From: Paenibacillus sp. yr247
GTDB taxonomy: Bacteria > Bacillota > Bacilli > Paenibacillales > NBRC-103111
Assembly (NCBI RefSeq): GCF_900103825.1
Contig: NZ_FNIF01000010.1
Coordinates: forward strand, 62,001-126,000
Direction of reading: 5' to 3'
DNA: 64,000 bases
A model generated the notes under the pieces. The model was not told the DNA's origin. It saw nothing but the letters and a program-made list of their open reading frames with translations, and did no database searches. Every line of letters starts with the position of its first letter. Position 1 is the first letter of the stretch. The position numbers and the translations under genes were made by a program. Positions 35,763 to 44,726 of the stretch are shown in pieces.

Positions 35763-37325
35763 GTGAGAAAAATGAAACTTGTTACTTCACTTCTTGCTGG
35801 TTTCCTATTTGCCGGTGTCGCATTAACCGGATGCAGCACTCCCACTTCTTCAGGAAACGAAGGATCAAGTGGTGCTCCTAAAACAGGAGGCACTCTTGTA
35901 ATCGCAGAATTGTCCGATGCTACTAAGCTTGATCCTCACAAAGGTACTGATATCCCATCTGCTAATGTTTATCACGGCAAAATCTACGAAGGGCTCGTCA
36001 AACAGGATAAAAACATGGAGATTCAGCCCTCTTTGGCTACAGAGTGGAAAAAAGTAAACGAAACTACATGGGAATTTAAACTTCGCCAGGGGGTTAAGTT
36101 CCATGATGGAACTCCGTTTAATGCAGCAGCTGTGAAAAAAACAATAGACCGCGTTCTTGATAAAAAGACAGCTTCTTCACGAAAAGATCTGTTTGAAATG
36201 ATCACCGAAGTCAAAATTATTGACGATTATACTATACAACTGATCACTTCCTACCCATTTGCACCACTGCTTGCTAATCTTGCACATTACGCAGGGGGGA
36301 TTATTAGTCCAAAGGCAATCGATGAGCAAGGCGATAAATTAGGACAGAATCCATCCGGAACGGGACCTTTCAAATTTGAATCCTGGACACCCGGACAAGA
36401 AATTAAACTATCTAAAAATAATGAGTATTGGGGAGAAAAAGCTAAGGTTGAAAAAGTTACGTTTCGAGTTATTCCGGAAGACTCCACCCGTATTGCGTTA
36501 GTGGAAACAGGTGAAGCCCAGTTGGCCGAACCTGTACCGGTTACCGATGTGGAACGGGTCAGCAAATCTTCTTCTATGACTTTGGTTCGCAGTGATGCGT
36601 TAGGTGTTGATTACGTTGGCTTTAATTTAAAGAAAAAGCCATTTGACGATGTTCGAGTCCGTAAAGCGATCAACCTTGCAGTAGACACAGAAGCGATTCT
36701 AAGTGGCGTTTATAATAATGTAGGCAGCAAGGCTACATCCCCTATGGGACCGAAAGTATGGGGGTTTAATCCGAACCTTAAAGGTTACCCGTACGATGTC
36801 AATAAGGCTAAAGAACTTCTAAAAGAAGCAGGGTATTCAAATGGATTCAAAACCACCATCTGGACTAACGATAATAAAACTCGAGTAAAAGTGGCTGAAG
36901 TAATCCAATCCCAGCTCAAAGGAATTGGTATCAATGCGGAAATCAAGGTGCTTGAGTGGGGCGCTTATCTGGAAGCAACTGCAAAAGGTGAACATGATAT
37001 GTATGTTTTGGGTTGGTCGAATTTGACAGGAGATGCAGACTACAACCAATATTTCCTTTTCCATACCAAAGCGTTTGGAAACGTTGGCAACCGTCACTTT
37101 TATAGCAATCCTGAAATAGATAAGCTGATCGATGCTGGTCGGAGAGAATCGGATCCAGCGAAACGTAAAGAAATCTATGCGAAAGCCCAAGAAATTGAAA
37201 TGGAAGATGCTTCGATGATACTACTCAGAAATAATCAGTATTTAGTAGCCTCTGGCAAAAATGTTAAAGGATTTTGGATGCATCCTTCAGGGATTATGAT
37301 GATCAATGAGGTGTCCATTCAATAA
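35763..37325 (+). CDS. Peptide-binding lipoprotein (DppA/OppA-like, SBP_bac_5)
   Basis: The start is probably GTG 35763, 9 nt after GGAGG; ATG 35772 is less well spaced. A lipoprotein signal peptide ends in LTGC (residues 19-26), so it is anchored on the outside of the membrane. The rest is the SBP_bac_5 fold (LDPHKGTDIPSANVYHGKIYE near residue 60; PEDSTRIALVETGEAQLAE near residue 240; RKAINLAVD near residue 300). It feeds the permease encoded divergently. The terminator at 37375 follows. Confidence 0.93.
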   Translation: MRKMKLVTSLLAGFLFAGVALTGCSTPTSSGNEGSSGAPKTGGTLVIAELSDATKLDPHKGTDIPSANVYHGKIYEGLVKQDKNMEIQPSLATEWKKVNETTWEFKLRQGVKFHDGTPFNAAAVKKTIDRVLDKKTASSRKDLFEMITEVKIIDDYTIQLITSYPFAPLLANLAHYAGGIISPKAIDEQGDKLGQNPSGTGPFKFESWTPGQEIKLSKNNEYWGEKAKVEKVTFRVIPEDSTRIALVETGEAQLAEPVPVTDVERVSKSSSMTLVRSDALGVDYVGFNLKKKPFDDVRVRKAINLAVDTEAILSGVYNNVGSKATSPMGPKVWGFNPNLKGYPYDVNKAKELLKEAGYSNGFKTTIWTNDNKTRVKVAEVIQSQLKGIGINAEIKVLEWGAYLEATAKGEHDMYVLGWSNLTGDADYNQYFLFHTKAFGNVGNRHFYSNPEIDKLIDAGRRESDPAKRKEIYAKAQEIEMEDASMILLRNNQYLVASGKNVKGFWMHPSGIMMINEVSIQ

Positions 37326-37374
37326 ACTGGGGGCTATTACTCTCCCATTCTTTAACGGAAAAATCATTAATTAA

Positions 37375-37430
37375 GAGGCTGTCCCAAAAAAGTAGATAAA
37401 TCTACTTAAGGACAGCCCTCTTTTTCTTTA
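37375..37430 (+). terminator. Terminator after peptide-binding protein; possible IS end
   Basis: GAGGCTGTCC pairs with GGACAGCCCTC, with an inner AAGTAGAT/ATCTACTT stem, followed by TTTTTCTTT. GGCTGTCC ends are common at IS1182-type elements, and a transposase remnant starts inside it, so the hairpin may derive from an IS terminus. Confidence 0.7.
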
Positions 37431-37584
37431 AACCCGACCTCAGACTTACTTTGTGCAAGCCCCTGAGCAGGAATCGTCGAAATCCTCGGTTGTTCTTCAA
37501 ATCTCCAAACACACTCTCGGGTTCAATCATAAGTCTTACTAGCTTGCGTGAGAATATCAAATCATACCGAGGGAGTTGAATCAT
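37402..37584 (-). mobile_element. IS1182/IS5-type transposase C-terminal fragment
   Basis: The 60-codon frame ends with EPESVFGDLKNNRGFRRFLL and RGLHKVSLRSGL, the catalytic-Glu region and end of a DDE transposase of the IS1182-like type. The first 16 residues (LPRYDLIFSRKL) do not belong to that motif and resemble a fragment at 10891-10939. The element is a remnant. Confidence 0.65.
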
Positions 37585-37597
37585 CTATTTTTGAGGA

Positions 37598-38010
37598 TTA
37601 TGTTACAAGTACCTTTAATGCATCAGCTTCAAAAGCCATTTCCATATGAATATTGATTATTCGTTCTAGCCGAGAAATTCTATCTTGAAATTTGAGTTTA
37701 TTGGGTAACATTCTAATTGAGGTGTTTGCGAAAAAAACTGGGGTACTTCCCAGACGCTTCTTATTCGACCGTTCTGTAAATAATTCTTGTCTAGTAGAAT
37801 ATTCATTTGACTCAAATCTTGATGTGCCAGCACACGTGGTAAGTGATCGAGGGAACTCAAGTTTTTTTCAATTTCTTATGCTAGTTGCTCATTATCAACC
37901 TTTAAGAAACCATATAGATGAAAGATTCCCGACGTTATAAAATTTAGTCTTTTATAACCTAAATCATCACATGTGATTGTTTCAAGTTCTAGATCTATAT
38001 CACCGAAGAT
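37598..38010 (-). pseudogene. Mosaic remnant with APH-type kinase motif
   Basis: An aminoglycoside/choline-phosphotransferase motif (LAHQDLSQMNILLD, the HxDxxxxN catalytic loop) lies near 37810-37860. Upstream in the same frame is ITSGIFHLYGFLKVDNEQLA, then a stop codon. Immediately after the motif another frame opens and reads to a stop at 37598 (KFQDRISRLERIINIHMEMA), apparently the tail of a different protein. The unit looks like a broken kinase joined to an unrelated end. It is followed by IS debris. Confidence 0.5.
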
Positions 38011-38036
38011 GTTCTGGACACATGCTCCATCACGCA

Positions 38037-38130
38037 AACCTGCCCTTCAGCAGAATAGCCAAGAAAAAAAGCTGACTGTTCACTCAGTCAGCCTTTTGCA
38101 ATATTCATCTCGTACCACTGCTCTTGTTTT
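38037..38130. repeat. Degenerate repeat, copy L
   Basis: The left-end-like AACCTGCCCTTCAGC is followed by an A-run, the GCTGACTG/CAGTCAGC hairpin and a weak right end ACCACTGCTCTTG. It lies just after the GH3-GH30 gene in its direction of transcription, as other copies do after their genes. Confidence 0.45.
38064..38095 (-). terminator. Terminator after GH3-GH30 gene
   Basis: GCTGACTG-agtgaa-CAGTCAGC followed by seven T residues on the minus strand is a clean intrinsic terminator about 130 nt after the giant glycosidase stop. It may also work on the plus strand. Confidence 0.75.
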
Positions 38131-38222
38131 TCAATAACACCAGTTTTGCTTCATTCATCTATTACAAGATCTTCGCTTCACACCATTCGATAACTAATTC
38201 CTTTAACTTTTTTTCTTTGGAT

Positions 38223-41200
38223 TTAACGTTCGGATGTCCGTCCCGGGATATCGGCCGAGTAGAGGATTTCATTGTTGGAATAGATGACCGCGTAGCTGTC
38301 CGCCATTCCTTCTTTGACGGCGATCGCACGAACGACGTCGCCTTGTTTCACGTTAATGGGCCTTGCATAGATCTCGCTGTCCTTGGTCGGCAGTGAGCCA
38401 TCCGTCGTGTAATGAATGACGGCTCCGGCGATAGTCGTCGACAGCTTGATCGCATGCGGCTTGCCCTGATGTCCGCTATCTCCGTCGATGACGGGAGCGG
38501 CGACTTTGCCTGTAATCGGAACCGCATTTGTTTTTTCCAACTGGAACCAGTCCAAGTTGGTGCCGTCCCCGAGAATCGTGAGTCGGATCGTCTGTGTGCC
38601 GCCGTTCAACTGCACGATATCCGTGACTTGCGTATAGTTCCCCCAGCCGCCGGTGCCCGGCAGTCCTGTCTTCGCTTTCATTTGTCCGCCGGAAGCGAGG
38701 GACATGGACACTCCGCTTTGTGCCGTCGCATAGCGGTATTTTACCGCATAATAACCGGTTTCGGGCACGGTAATCAAGTAATCCATGTAGGTTCCCGCTA
38801 CAGTATATCCGAGGTTGTTGACCTCTCCCCCATACTGGATCACATTCTGACCAGCTTGGGTAAAGCTCTCAGCCTCTACCTTCAGGATACCGTCCATTCC
38901 CGCCATTTGCGGTAGCACCGCTTGAACGTCTATCTCCTGCAGGTCGAATGCGCCGACGCTGCCGGCGATCTGGAGCGTCTGGACTCCGGCTTTCAAATCA
39001 ACCGTCGTGCGAGCCCCGATCCAGGCACTCGATCCGGAAAGGGACGGGATGGTGACGGTGACGGGAGACACGCCTTCCGGGGAAATCCGGAAGCTGCTTC
39101 CGTTCGGCGACTTGGCCTTGACCGTGAAAGCATATTTGCCTTCTACCGGAACGTTGATCTTGAAATCCGCCCAGTCGCCCGGACCGAAGCCGACGATGCT
39201 GCCTGCTCCCGCGGTTACACCTGTCAGCTGGTAATAATCGTCGGAGGTGATGGTGCCCGGAAGCGACTTAGGATTCGTCTTGTAGACGGTTCCTTGCAAA
39301 TTCACGCTCGCCGACAGCGTCTCACCGCCGGTCGAATCGGAATAAGAGGAAGGCGGTACGTTAAGCGTGAGCCTCAAGTTTCCGTAATAAGGCGTCCCGT
39401 TCCAAGCCAGCTTGACGGCAACCTGATTCGGATTCCCGTACGTCAAGTCGGTCACGGTCGGGTTACCGTACGTCACGCCAGTCACGGTGATGCCCTTGGC
39501 GGCCGCTTCCCCCATAATCGTAATCCGGCCCAACTGGTCCGGAACGAAGGTTCCGCCCGCAAGCTTCAACAGGACGGTTTTGCCGTCCACGCCGTAATCC
39601 AGCGTTTCCGGTTCCGCCGTCAGCACCGGAGTTTTGTCCGGAACGGACGGATCGACCAATCGATTCCAACGATACGTAGCGACCGATTTCGCCGGCAACT
39701 TCGCCGCGATCTGCGTGCCGTCGCTCACCAGCTTGAACGTCTGCTCGACATTCGTCTGATTGATCACGACCGTGACGATCCTTTTCTTGTCCGGACTCAG
39801 GAAGGAAATGTTCGTGACCTTGTCTTTTGAGCCGTAATCGCTGTTGATCCGGATATACCCAGGCTCCACAAATTTGGTGAAGTGGCCCAGGAAGTAATAT
39901 TCCGGCGTCATCCAGTAGTTGTTGCGGTCGGACGAATCCTGGATGAGCAACGTCGGGTCCGGCGTGCCGACCCACTGATGCGTGGCAATGTCGCTGTCGA
40001 GCATTGCGACCCATGAATTATAGCTTCTGGCCCAGTTGCGGAAATATTGGGCGATCCGGTCCGTACCTTCCGTTCCCCATACTGCGCGTTCCGTCATATA
40101 CACGTTCTTGTCGGGGTACAGGTCGTGCAATTGGGACATCATCGCAATGTCTCCGCCATAGTCGTGGAACGCCGTTCCGTCGACCGCGTCCCGGTACTCC
40201 GGCACAGCGAGCAGCGGGGCAGGATAGCTCATCGTATCTCCCGGATTATGGTCGAAGATCCACAGCTTCACGTTCAGACCCTCAGCTGCCAGCTTCATCT
40301 TCAGCAGCTTGGTCAGTTCGCCTTCCTGCTGCCACGGCATCCTCGTACTGGGATAATCGATTTCCAGCAGCGGTTCGTTCTGCAGCGTCATCGCATCGAT
40401 GTCGATCCCTTGGGCTTTATAAGCCTGGATGTATTTGACGAAATAATCGGCCAAGACCGGCAAATATTCGTCCTTAACCTGGCCGAGGATCATACTGTCC
40501 GTCGTCTTCATCCAACCCGGAGGACTCCAGGGAGAAGCGAAAATCTTCATGTCCGGATTGATGGCCTTCATCTTCTTCAACGCACCGACAATGCCATAAT
40601 CGATGTCCTTCTGAATCGAAAAATGCTCCAGCGTCGGGTCGGTCTGGCCCGGGGGCATGTCGTCATACGTATAGAACTTCTGTGCCGTAAAATCGGGCGT
40701 TCCGATCGTGACGCGCATCATGCTCATACCGATACCTTCCGTCTTGCTGGCCAGCTTCTTCAGCCATTCCTCCTGCTTGGCAGGCGACATCTTGACCAGG
40801 TTGTAAACCGTGGATTCTTCCATCGACGTTCCGAATCCCATCACCGACTGATATTGCTTGCGAGGATTAATGTTAATCGTCGTGGCGCCGGGATCGTTTC
40901 CTACGGCCGTGATATTCAGATTGGCCTGCTGTTCCAGCCTCTTGTCGCCTTCTTGCCAACGGGGGGCGTAGTACCATTTCTTGCTCTTCGAATCGCGTTC
41001 TGCGGTCACCCAGTTTTCCACGGCGCCGGCGGACACGACCGGCTGTAACGAAATGGCTTCGCCTCCGCTAATCGGCAAGGCCGCAGGGGAGAAGCTGACG
41101 GAACCGAACCAGTTTACATTTATGCCTCCCGCTTTAAGCACGAGCTTGATTTTTTGCACGCCCTGCGTTAGCGGGACGTTCTTCACCGTCGTCGTCTGCC

Positions 41201-43439
41201 AGTTCTGCCATCCTCCGGTGTTGTTAACGGTCAATTCTCCGATTTTAGTTCCGGAAGCGTTCAGGATATTGAAACCGGTATTGTCACCTAAACCCGCATG
41301 GCGGAAATCGATATCGAACGAGCCGGAGACGGGGACGTTAATCAAATACTCCATCCAGTCGCCCGGATCCGTCCATCCGACGTCTTTCCCGCCGCCGACA
41401 TCCGTCGTGGTCTCGGTTTGGATGCCTTGCTGGGTAATGAAATTTTCCGCCTCCACTTTCACGTACGGCGGCTTGCCCGGCTTTTCCGGAAGGGCCGGAA
41501 GGGCTGGCGTTTCCTTGATTTTGGTCAACCCGTAACCGTAGTCGAACAGGATGTATTTCGGATCCAAATTGCGTTGCCCGGCCTTCGGCACCGTATAAGC
41601 TTCGGTGTAGATCGGCCAGCGGACCGGCAGTTTGCCCGTAAAATCGTAGCTGCCGAACAGCACGTCGGCCACGCCTTGGCCTTCCGTGCCCGGAAGCCAT
41701 GCTTCCACAAGTCCGGCCATATCCGTAAGCTGATCATTGATGATCATCGGCCTCCCGGATACGAGCACGACAACCGCTGGAACTCCGGCATCCCGGACGT
41801 TCTTCAGCGTCGCCAGATCCTCCTCGTCCAGCTTCAGCGCGCCCAGATTATCGCCGTTCCCTTCCGCATACGGCGTCTCGCCGATCACAACGATGGCCGC
41901 GTCGTGACCCGCGGCTCCGCGGCCGTGCTTGTTGTAGGTCACGGTTTTCGTGCCGCCGACCGCATTCTTGATGCCCTCCAAAATAGTCGTTCCCGGCGTG
42001 ATGCTGCCAGACTTGCCCTGCCAAGTGATCGACCAGCCGCCCGACTGAAGACCGATATTGTCGGCGCTTTTACCGGCGACCAGAATCTTGTTCATGTTCT
42101 TCAATTGAGAAAGGATCGGCTGGCCGTTCACTCTATCGTTCTTCAAGAGAACAAGCGATTCCCGTACCGCCCGGCGGGCCAACGAACGGTTCGCATCCGA
42201 GCCGAACGCGGTCGCCAAATTCTCGTCGGTCATCGGATGCTCGAACACGCCCGATTCGAATTTGACGCGGAGGATCCGCGTCACCGCGTCATCGATACGG
42301 GACAACGCGATCTTGCCTTCATCCGCCAGCTGTTTCAGGTAAGTAATGCTGATTTTCCAGTCACTCGGTTCCATCAGCATGTCCACGCCCGCGTTGACCG
42401 CAACGCGAATTTGATCCTTCAGACCGCTCACGGGGTTGCTATCCCAGTCTTTCGTAATCTGTTGCACCCCGTTGTAATCCGTGATGACAAAACCGGTAAA
42501 GCCCAGCTGCCCGGATCCGGTTCCTTTAAGGGCGTCCGTCAGGATCCGTTTGTTGGCATGCATTTTGAGCCCTTGGATGCTGCTGTAGGAGACCATGACG
42601 GTTCTGGCGCCGGCGTCGATCGCCGCTTTGTACATCGGAAGATCCAAGTTCAGAACCTCCTGTTCCGTCATCATCGATACATTGCCCTGGTTGGCCCCAT
42701 TGTCCGTCAGACCTTCCCCGAGAAAATGCTTCGCGGTGGCGACCACCTTATCGCTGCTTTTCAGATCTTCGCGCGTTTGGCCTTGAAGCCCTTGGATGTA
42801 AGCGCTGCCCATTTGTGCCGCCAGAGACTGGTTATCGCCGAAACCTTCATAAGAACGGCCCCAACGGACATCCTGTGGGTCCGCGATCGTAGGGGCGAAA
42901 GCCCAGTTCGTGCCGGCTGCCTTGACTTCCTTCGCTGACGCTGCCCCGATTTGCCGGACCAGCTCCGGATCCCTCGTCGCGCCTAGCCCGATATTATGAG
43001 GGAACAAGGTCGCCCCGATCAGGTTGTTGTTCCCATGAACGGCGTCGACGCCGTACAGAATGGGGATCCCCAAATTCGTGGATAGTGCAGCGGCTTGATA
43101 GGAATCCACCAAATCCGCCCACTTTTCCCTTGTGCTGTCTGCCTGTTTACCGTTCGGGAAAGAACCGCCTCCGCTCAGAACGGAGCCGAGCTTGTACGTA
43201 TGTACGTCTTCCGGCGTAACTGATGCCCTCTCCGCCTGCACCATTTGCCCGACTTTTTCCTCCAGCGTCATCCTGGACAGCAGGTCGGCTATGCGGGTTT
43301 CAACCGGGAGGGAAGCGTCATAGTAGGGATGAAGTGCTGATTTAGAAGGTGCGGCAGCGGTCGCCACGGGCACTAAACCCGCCATCGTCGAACAGACAAG
43401 CGCAATGGCCATTGTAGCTGAAATTTTACGTTTCAACAT
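38223..43439 (-). CDS. Secreted multidomain glycosidase: GH3-CBM6-GH30-CBM-CBM6-CHB_HEX_C
   Basis: This 1738-residue protein starts at ATG 43439 behind AAGGAGG. A Sec signal peptide covers residues 1-30. GH3 spans about 45-640: KHF at 237-239, likely nucleophile D321 in FVITDYNG, possible acid/base E526 in PYAEGNGD. A CBM6-like domain covers 658-785. GH30 spans about 850-1260 with acid/base E1022 (TLQNEP) and nucleophile E1117 (YMTERAVWG). An Ig-like region (1270-1385), two CBM6-like domains (1395-1505, 1517-1636) and a CHB_HEX_C-like end (1645-1720) follow. It probably degrades a branched beta-glucan or similar polymer outside the cell. The gene is GC-richer than its flanks, suggesting transfer. 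Long antisense frames in it are artefacts of composition. Confidence 0.92.
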   Translation of the reverse strand: MLKRKISATMAIALVCSTMAGLVPVATAAAPSKSALHPYYDASLPVETRIADLLSRMTLEEKVGQMVQAERASVTPEDVHTYKLGSVLSGGGSFPNGKQADSTREKWADLVDSYQAAALSTNLGIPILYGVDAVHGNNNLIGATLFPHNIGLGATRDPELVRQIGAASAKEVKAAGTNWAFAPTIADPQDVRWGRSYEGFGDNQSLAAQMGSAYIQGLQGQTREDLKSSDKVVATAKHFLGEGLTDNGANQGNVSMMTEQEVLNLDLPMYKAAIDAGARTVMVSYSSIQGLKMHANKRILTDALKGTGSGQLGFTGFVITDYNGVQQITKDWDSNPVSGLKDQIRVAVNAGVDMLMEPSDWKISITYLKQLADEGKIALSRIDDAVTRILRVKFESGVFEHPMTDENLATAFGSDANRSLARRAVRESLVLLKNDRVNGQPILSQLKNMNKILVAGKSADNIGLQSGGWSITWQGKSGSITPGTTILEGIKNAVGGTKTVTYNKHGRGAAGHDAAIVVIGETPYAEGNGDNLGALKLDEEDLATLKNVRDAGVPAVVVLVSGRPMIINDQLTDMAGLVEAWLPGTEGQGVADVLFGSYDFTGKLPVRWPIYTEAYTVPKAGQRNLDPKYILFDYGYGLTKIKETPALPALPEKPGKPPYVKVEAENFITQQGIQTETTTDVGGGKDVGWTDPGDWMEYLINVPVSGSFDIDFRHAGLGDNTGFNILNASGTKIGELTVNNTGGWQNWQTTTVKNVPLTQGVQKIKLVLKAGGINVNWFGSVSFSPAALPISGGEAISLQPVVSAGAVENWVTAERDSKSKKWYYAPRWQEGDKRLEQQANLNITAVGNDPGATTININPRKQYQSVMGFGTSMEESTVYNLVKMSPAKQEEWLKKLASKTEGIGMSMMRVTIGTPDFTAQKFYTYDDMPPGQTDPTLEHFSIQKDIDYGIVGALKKMKAINPDMKIFASPWSPPGWMKTTDSMILGQVKDEYLPVLADYFVKYIQAYKAQGIDIDAMTLQNEPLLEIDYPSTRMPWQQEGELTKLLKMKLAAEGLNVKLWIFDHNPGDTMSYPAPLLAVPEYRDAVDGTAFHDYGGDIAMMSQLHDLYPDKNVYMTERAVWGTEGTDRIAQYFRNWARSYNSWVAMLDSDIATHQWVGTPDPTLLIQDSSDRNNYWMTPEYYFLGHFTKFVEPGYIRINSDYGSKDKVTNISFLSPDKKRIVTVVINQTNVEQTFKLVSDGTQIAAKLPAKSVATYRWNRLVDPSVPDKTPVLTAEPETLDYGVDGKTVLLKLAGGTFVPDQLGRITIMGEAAAKGITVTGVTYGNPTVTDLTYGNPNQVAVKLAWNGTPYYGNLRLTLNVPPSSYSDSTGGETLSASVNLQGTVYKTNPKSLPGTITSDDYYQLTGVTAGAGSIVGFGPGDWADFKINVPVEGKYAFTVKAKSPNGSSFRISPEGVSPVTVTIPSLSGSSAWIGARTTVDLKAGVQTLQIAGSVGAFDLQEIDVQAVLPQMAGMDGILKVEAESFTQAGQNVIQYGGEVNNLGYTVAGTYMDYLITVPETGYYAVKYRYATAQSGVSMSLASGGQMKAKTGLPGTGGWGNYTQVTDIVQLNGGTQTIRLTILGDGTNLDWFQLEKTNAVPITGKVAAPVIDGDSGHQGKPHAIKLSTTIAGAVIHYTTDGSLPTKDSEIYARPINVKQGDVVRAIAVKEGMADSYAVIYSNNEILYSADIPGRTSER

Positions 43440-43470
43440 GTTCTGGATCCTCCTTGTTACAAATGTATAA

Positions 43471-43484
43471 TGAAATCGTTTTCA
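43471..43484. promoter_or_regulatory. cre-like box upstream of GH3-GH30 gene
   Basis: TGAAATCGTTTTCA fits the CcpA/LacI-type consensus TGWAANCGNTNWCA and is a near-perfect palindrome. It lies 32 nt before the start codon, a place where CcpA binding would repress. No other gene is seen in 43440-43727; an open frame at 43509-43706 lacks a start signal. Confidence 0.7.
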
Positions 43485-43727
43485 GAATAATTTGCAGTTT
43501 CGCGTTATTTATCTCCTTTCCATCTTTATCTGGTTTGTACAATAATTGTAAACCAATCCCCCGAATTTGTTAACTCTATTTTTCAGAATCGCTTGTTTTT
43601 TTAACGAATACAGCGAAAATTCGTTCCGATCCGCGTTCTTCCCGGGGTAATTTACCATTAATTGGATGACGATAAACCCGATGGATTTAATATCTCGGGT
43701 AGGCACAGAATGGTTGAAAAGGATGTT

Positions 43728-44218
43728 TTATACAAAACAACTTACATAAAAATAATTACCGTCTAAATCATAAAAGTGGAAGATTGACATCCCTCGACTG
43801 TAAATCCTCCAATTTCACCAACCTCTACTCCACGATCCTCTAGCCCATCAACCCAGTTCTGGACTGTTAAAAGCAACCCTGATCGAGTCTCGTGAATAAA
43901 CTTCAAATTATCATGAATAGGACTTGGGTACGGTATTCCGGCTTTGTTCAGCCCATATTGCAACTGGAGCGTCTTCTCGACCGCTCTTCTTCTATCAGGG
44001 TGCGTATGAAGCTTATATCGTTCCGGGTGATAATATTTTACAAATATCAGCCCCTGATCCGTTTCCATCTTCCACTTTACGTTGAGCCATCCCTTATCGA
44101 CTAGCACCGCATCCCTTACATACAGTCCGAACCGCTCTTTAAGATGAGCCGCTATTTCTTCTGCCCAACTCTCTTTTCTTTCATAAGTCATCTGGCAGGA
44201 ATCAAACCCTTTTGACAA
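43728..44218 (-). pseudogene. Chimeric gene: APH kinase N-lobe fused to VOC (glyoxalase) tail
   Basis: Residues 1-120 read as the N-lobe of an aminoglycoside-phosphotransferase-like kinase (VDKGWLNVKWKMETDQGLIF, VKYYHPERYKLHTHPDRR, LLLTVQNWVDG). Directly after, the sequence becomes the end of a VOC/glyoxalase protein (LEDRGVEVGEIGGFTVEG). It frameshifts and goes on to IFHFYDLDGNYFYVSCFV, ending at 43728. The kinase catalytic lobe and the first VOC half are missing, so neither works. Repeat copy J lies 7 nt upstream of the start. This is the second cross-family fusion inside a repeat-bounded unit in this window. Confidence 0.7.
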
Positions 44219-44224
44219 TTAATT

Positions 44225-44262
44225 GTGACGCATTTGCCTAAGTACTATCGTCGCCGTTAGTG
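44225..44262. repeat. Short repeat, copy J
   Basis: The right end ACTATCGTCGCCGTTAGTG (44244-44262) matches the family; the hairpin is missing. It lies between the YdcF remnant and the APH-VOC chimera, directly after the stop at 44263. Confidence 0.5.
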
Positions 44263-44557
44263 TTACGAATTATTGTTTGAACCAATTTGATATATAGCGC
44301 GCCTAAAATATTTCCCTACCTTTTCAAGCTCATTCATTACGAAGGTTATTTCACAGAAATTCCCATTCAGTTGTTTCTACATGTGGGGTGGCCCCGCCAG
44401 AGGGTAGGATAAACGGAGCGATGTCTTGATGATATAACATTGCCGCTCTTTCCATTAATTGCGGGTGACTTGCACCTGGAATTAAAATAACATCTGAATG
44501 ACCTAACTCCGATTCGAAAAACATAAAATCGCTAATACAGTCAAAGGGAAAAGACAT
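44263..44557 (-). pseudogene. YdcF (DUF218) gene with internal deletion
   Basis: It starts at ATG 44557 with a strong GGGGAGG site. Residues 1-68 are a normal YdcF N-terminus (DVILIPGASHPQLMERAAML, ILPSGGATPHVETTEWEFL) and then a stop appears. Downstream, in another frame, the last part of the same family follows (VMNELEKVGKYFRRAIYQIG) up to 44263. The central 100 or so residues are gone. Both flanks of the deletion share near-identical DNA with the Nudix-YdcF chimera at 9783-10180, so the two loci descend from one gene. Confidence 0.75.
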
Positions 44558-44627
44558 AGTAATACCTCCCCTAATGGAACCACAAACCCATTATATACCA
44601 AGCCGGTTGCTATTTGGCGAACTAAAG

Positions 44628-44720
44628 ATAACTGCCCTTCAACGATCTGAAGCAGTCGCCATAGCGCCTGCTCCAGTTATAATTATTTCGCTAATGTTCA
44701 ACTACAGTTTTCCGTTAGCG
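44628..44720. repeat. Palindromic intergenic repeat, copy H
   Basis: The left end ATAACTGCCCTTCAAC, a weak GAAGCAG...CTGCTCC stem and the right end AACTACAGTTTTCCGTTAGC are present. It starts 7 nt after the SGNH hydrolase stop and ends about 70 nt before the YdcF remnant start. Confidence 0.55.
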
Positions 44721-44726
44721 AAACGG

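Noticed and set aside
41298-42938. 546-codon plus-strand open frame
   Set aside because: It lies entirely antisense to the GH3 part of the giant glycosidase, which has full active-site motifs. The GC-rich gene leaves few stops in other frames. Frames at 38922-39830 and 40047-41048 are the same artefact.
43509-43706. 65-codon minus-strand frame upstream of the glycosidase
   Set aside because: There is no start signal or recognisable family, and it occupies the leader that carries the cre box.
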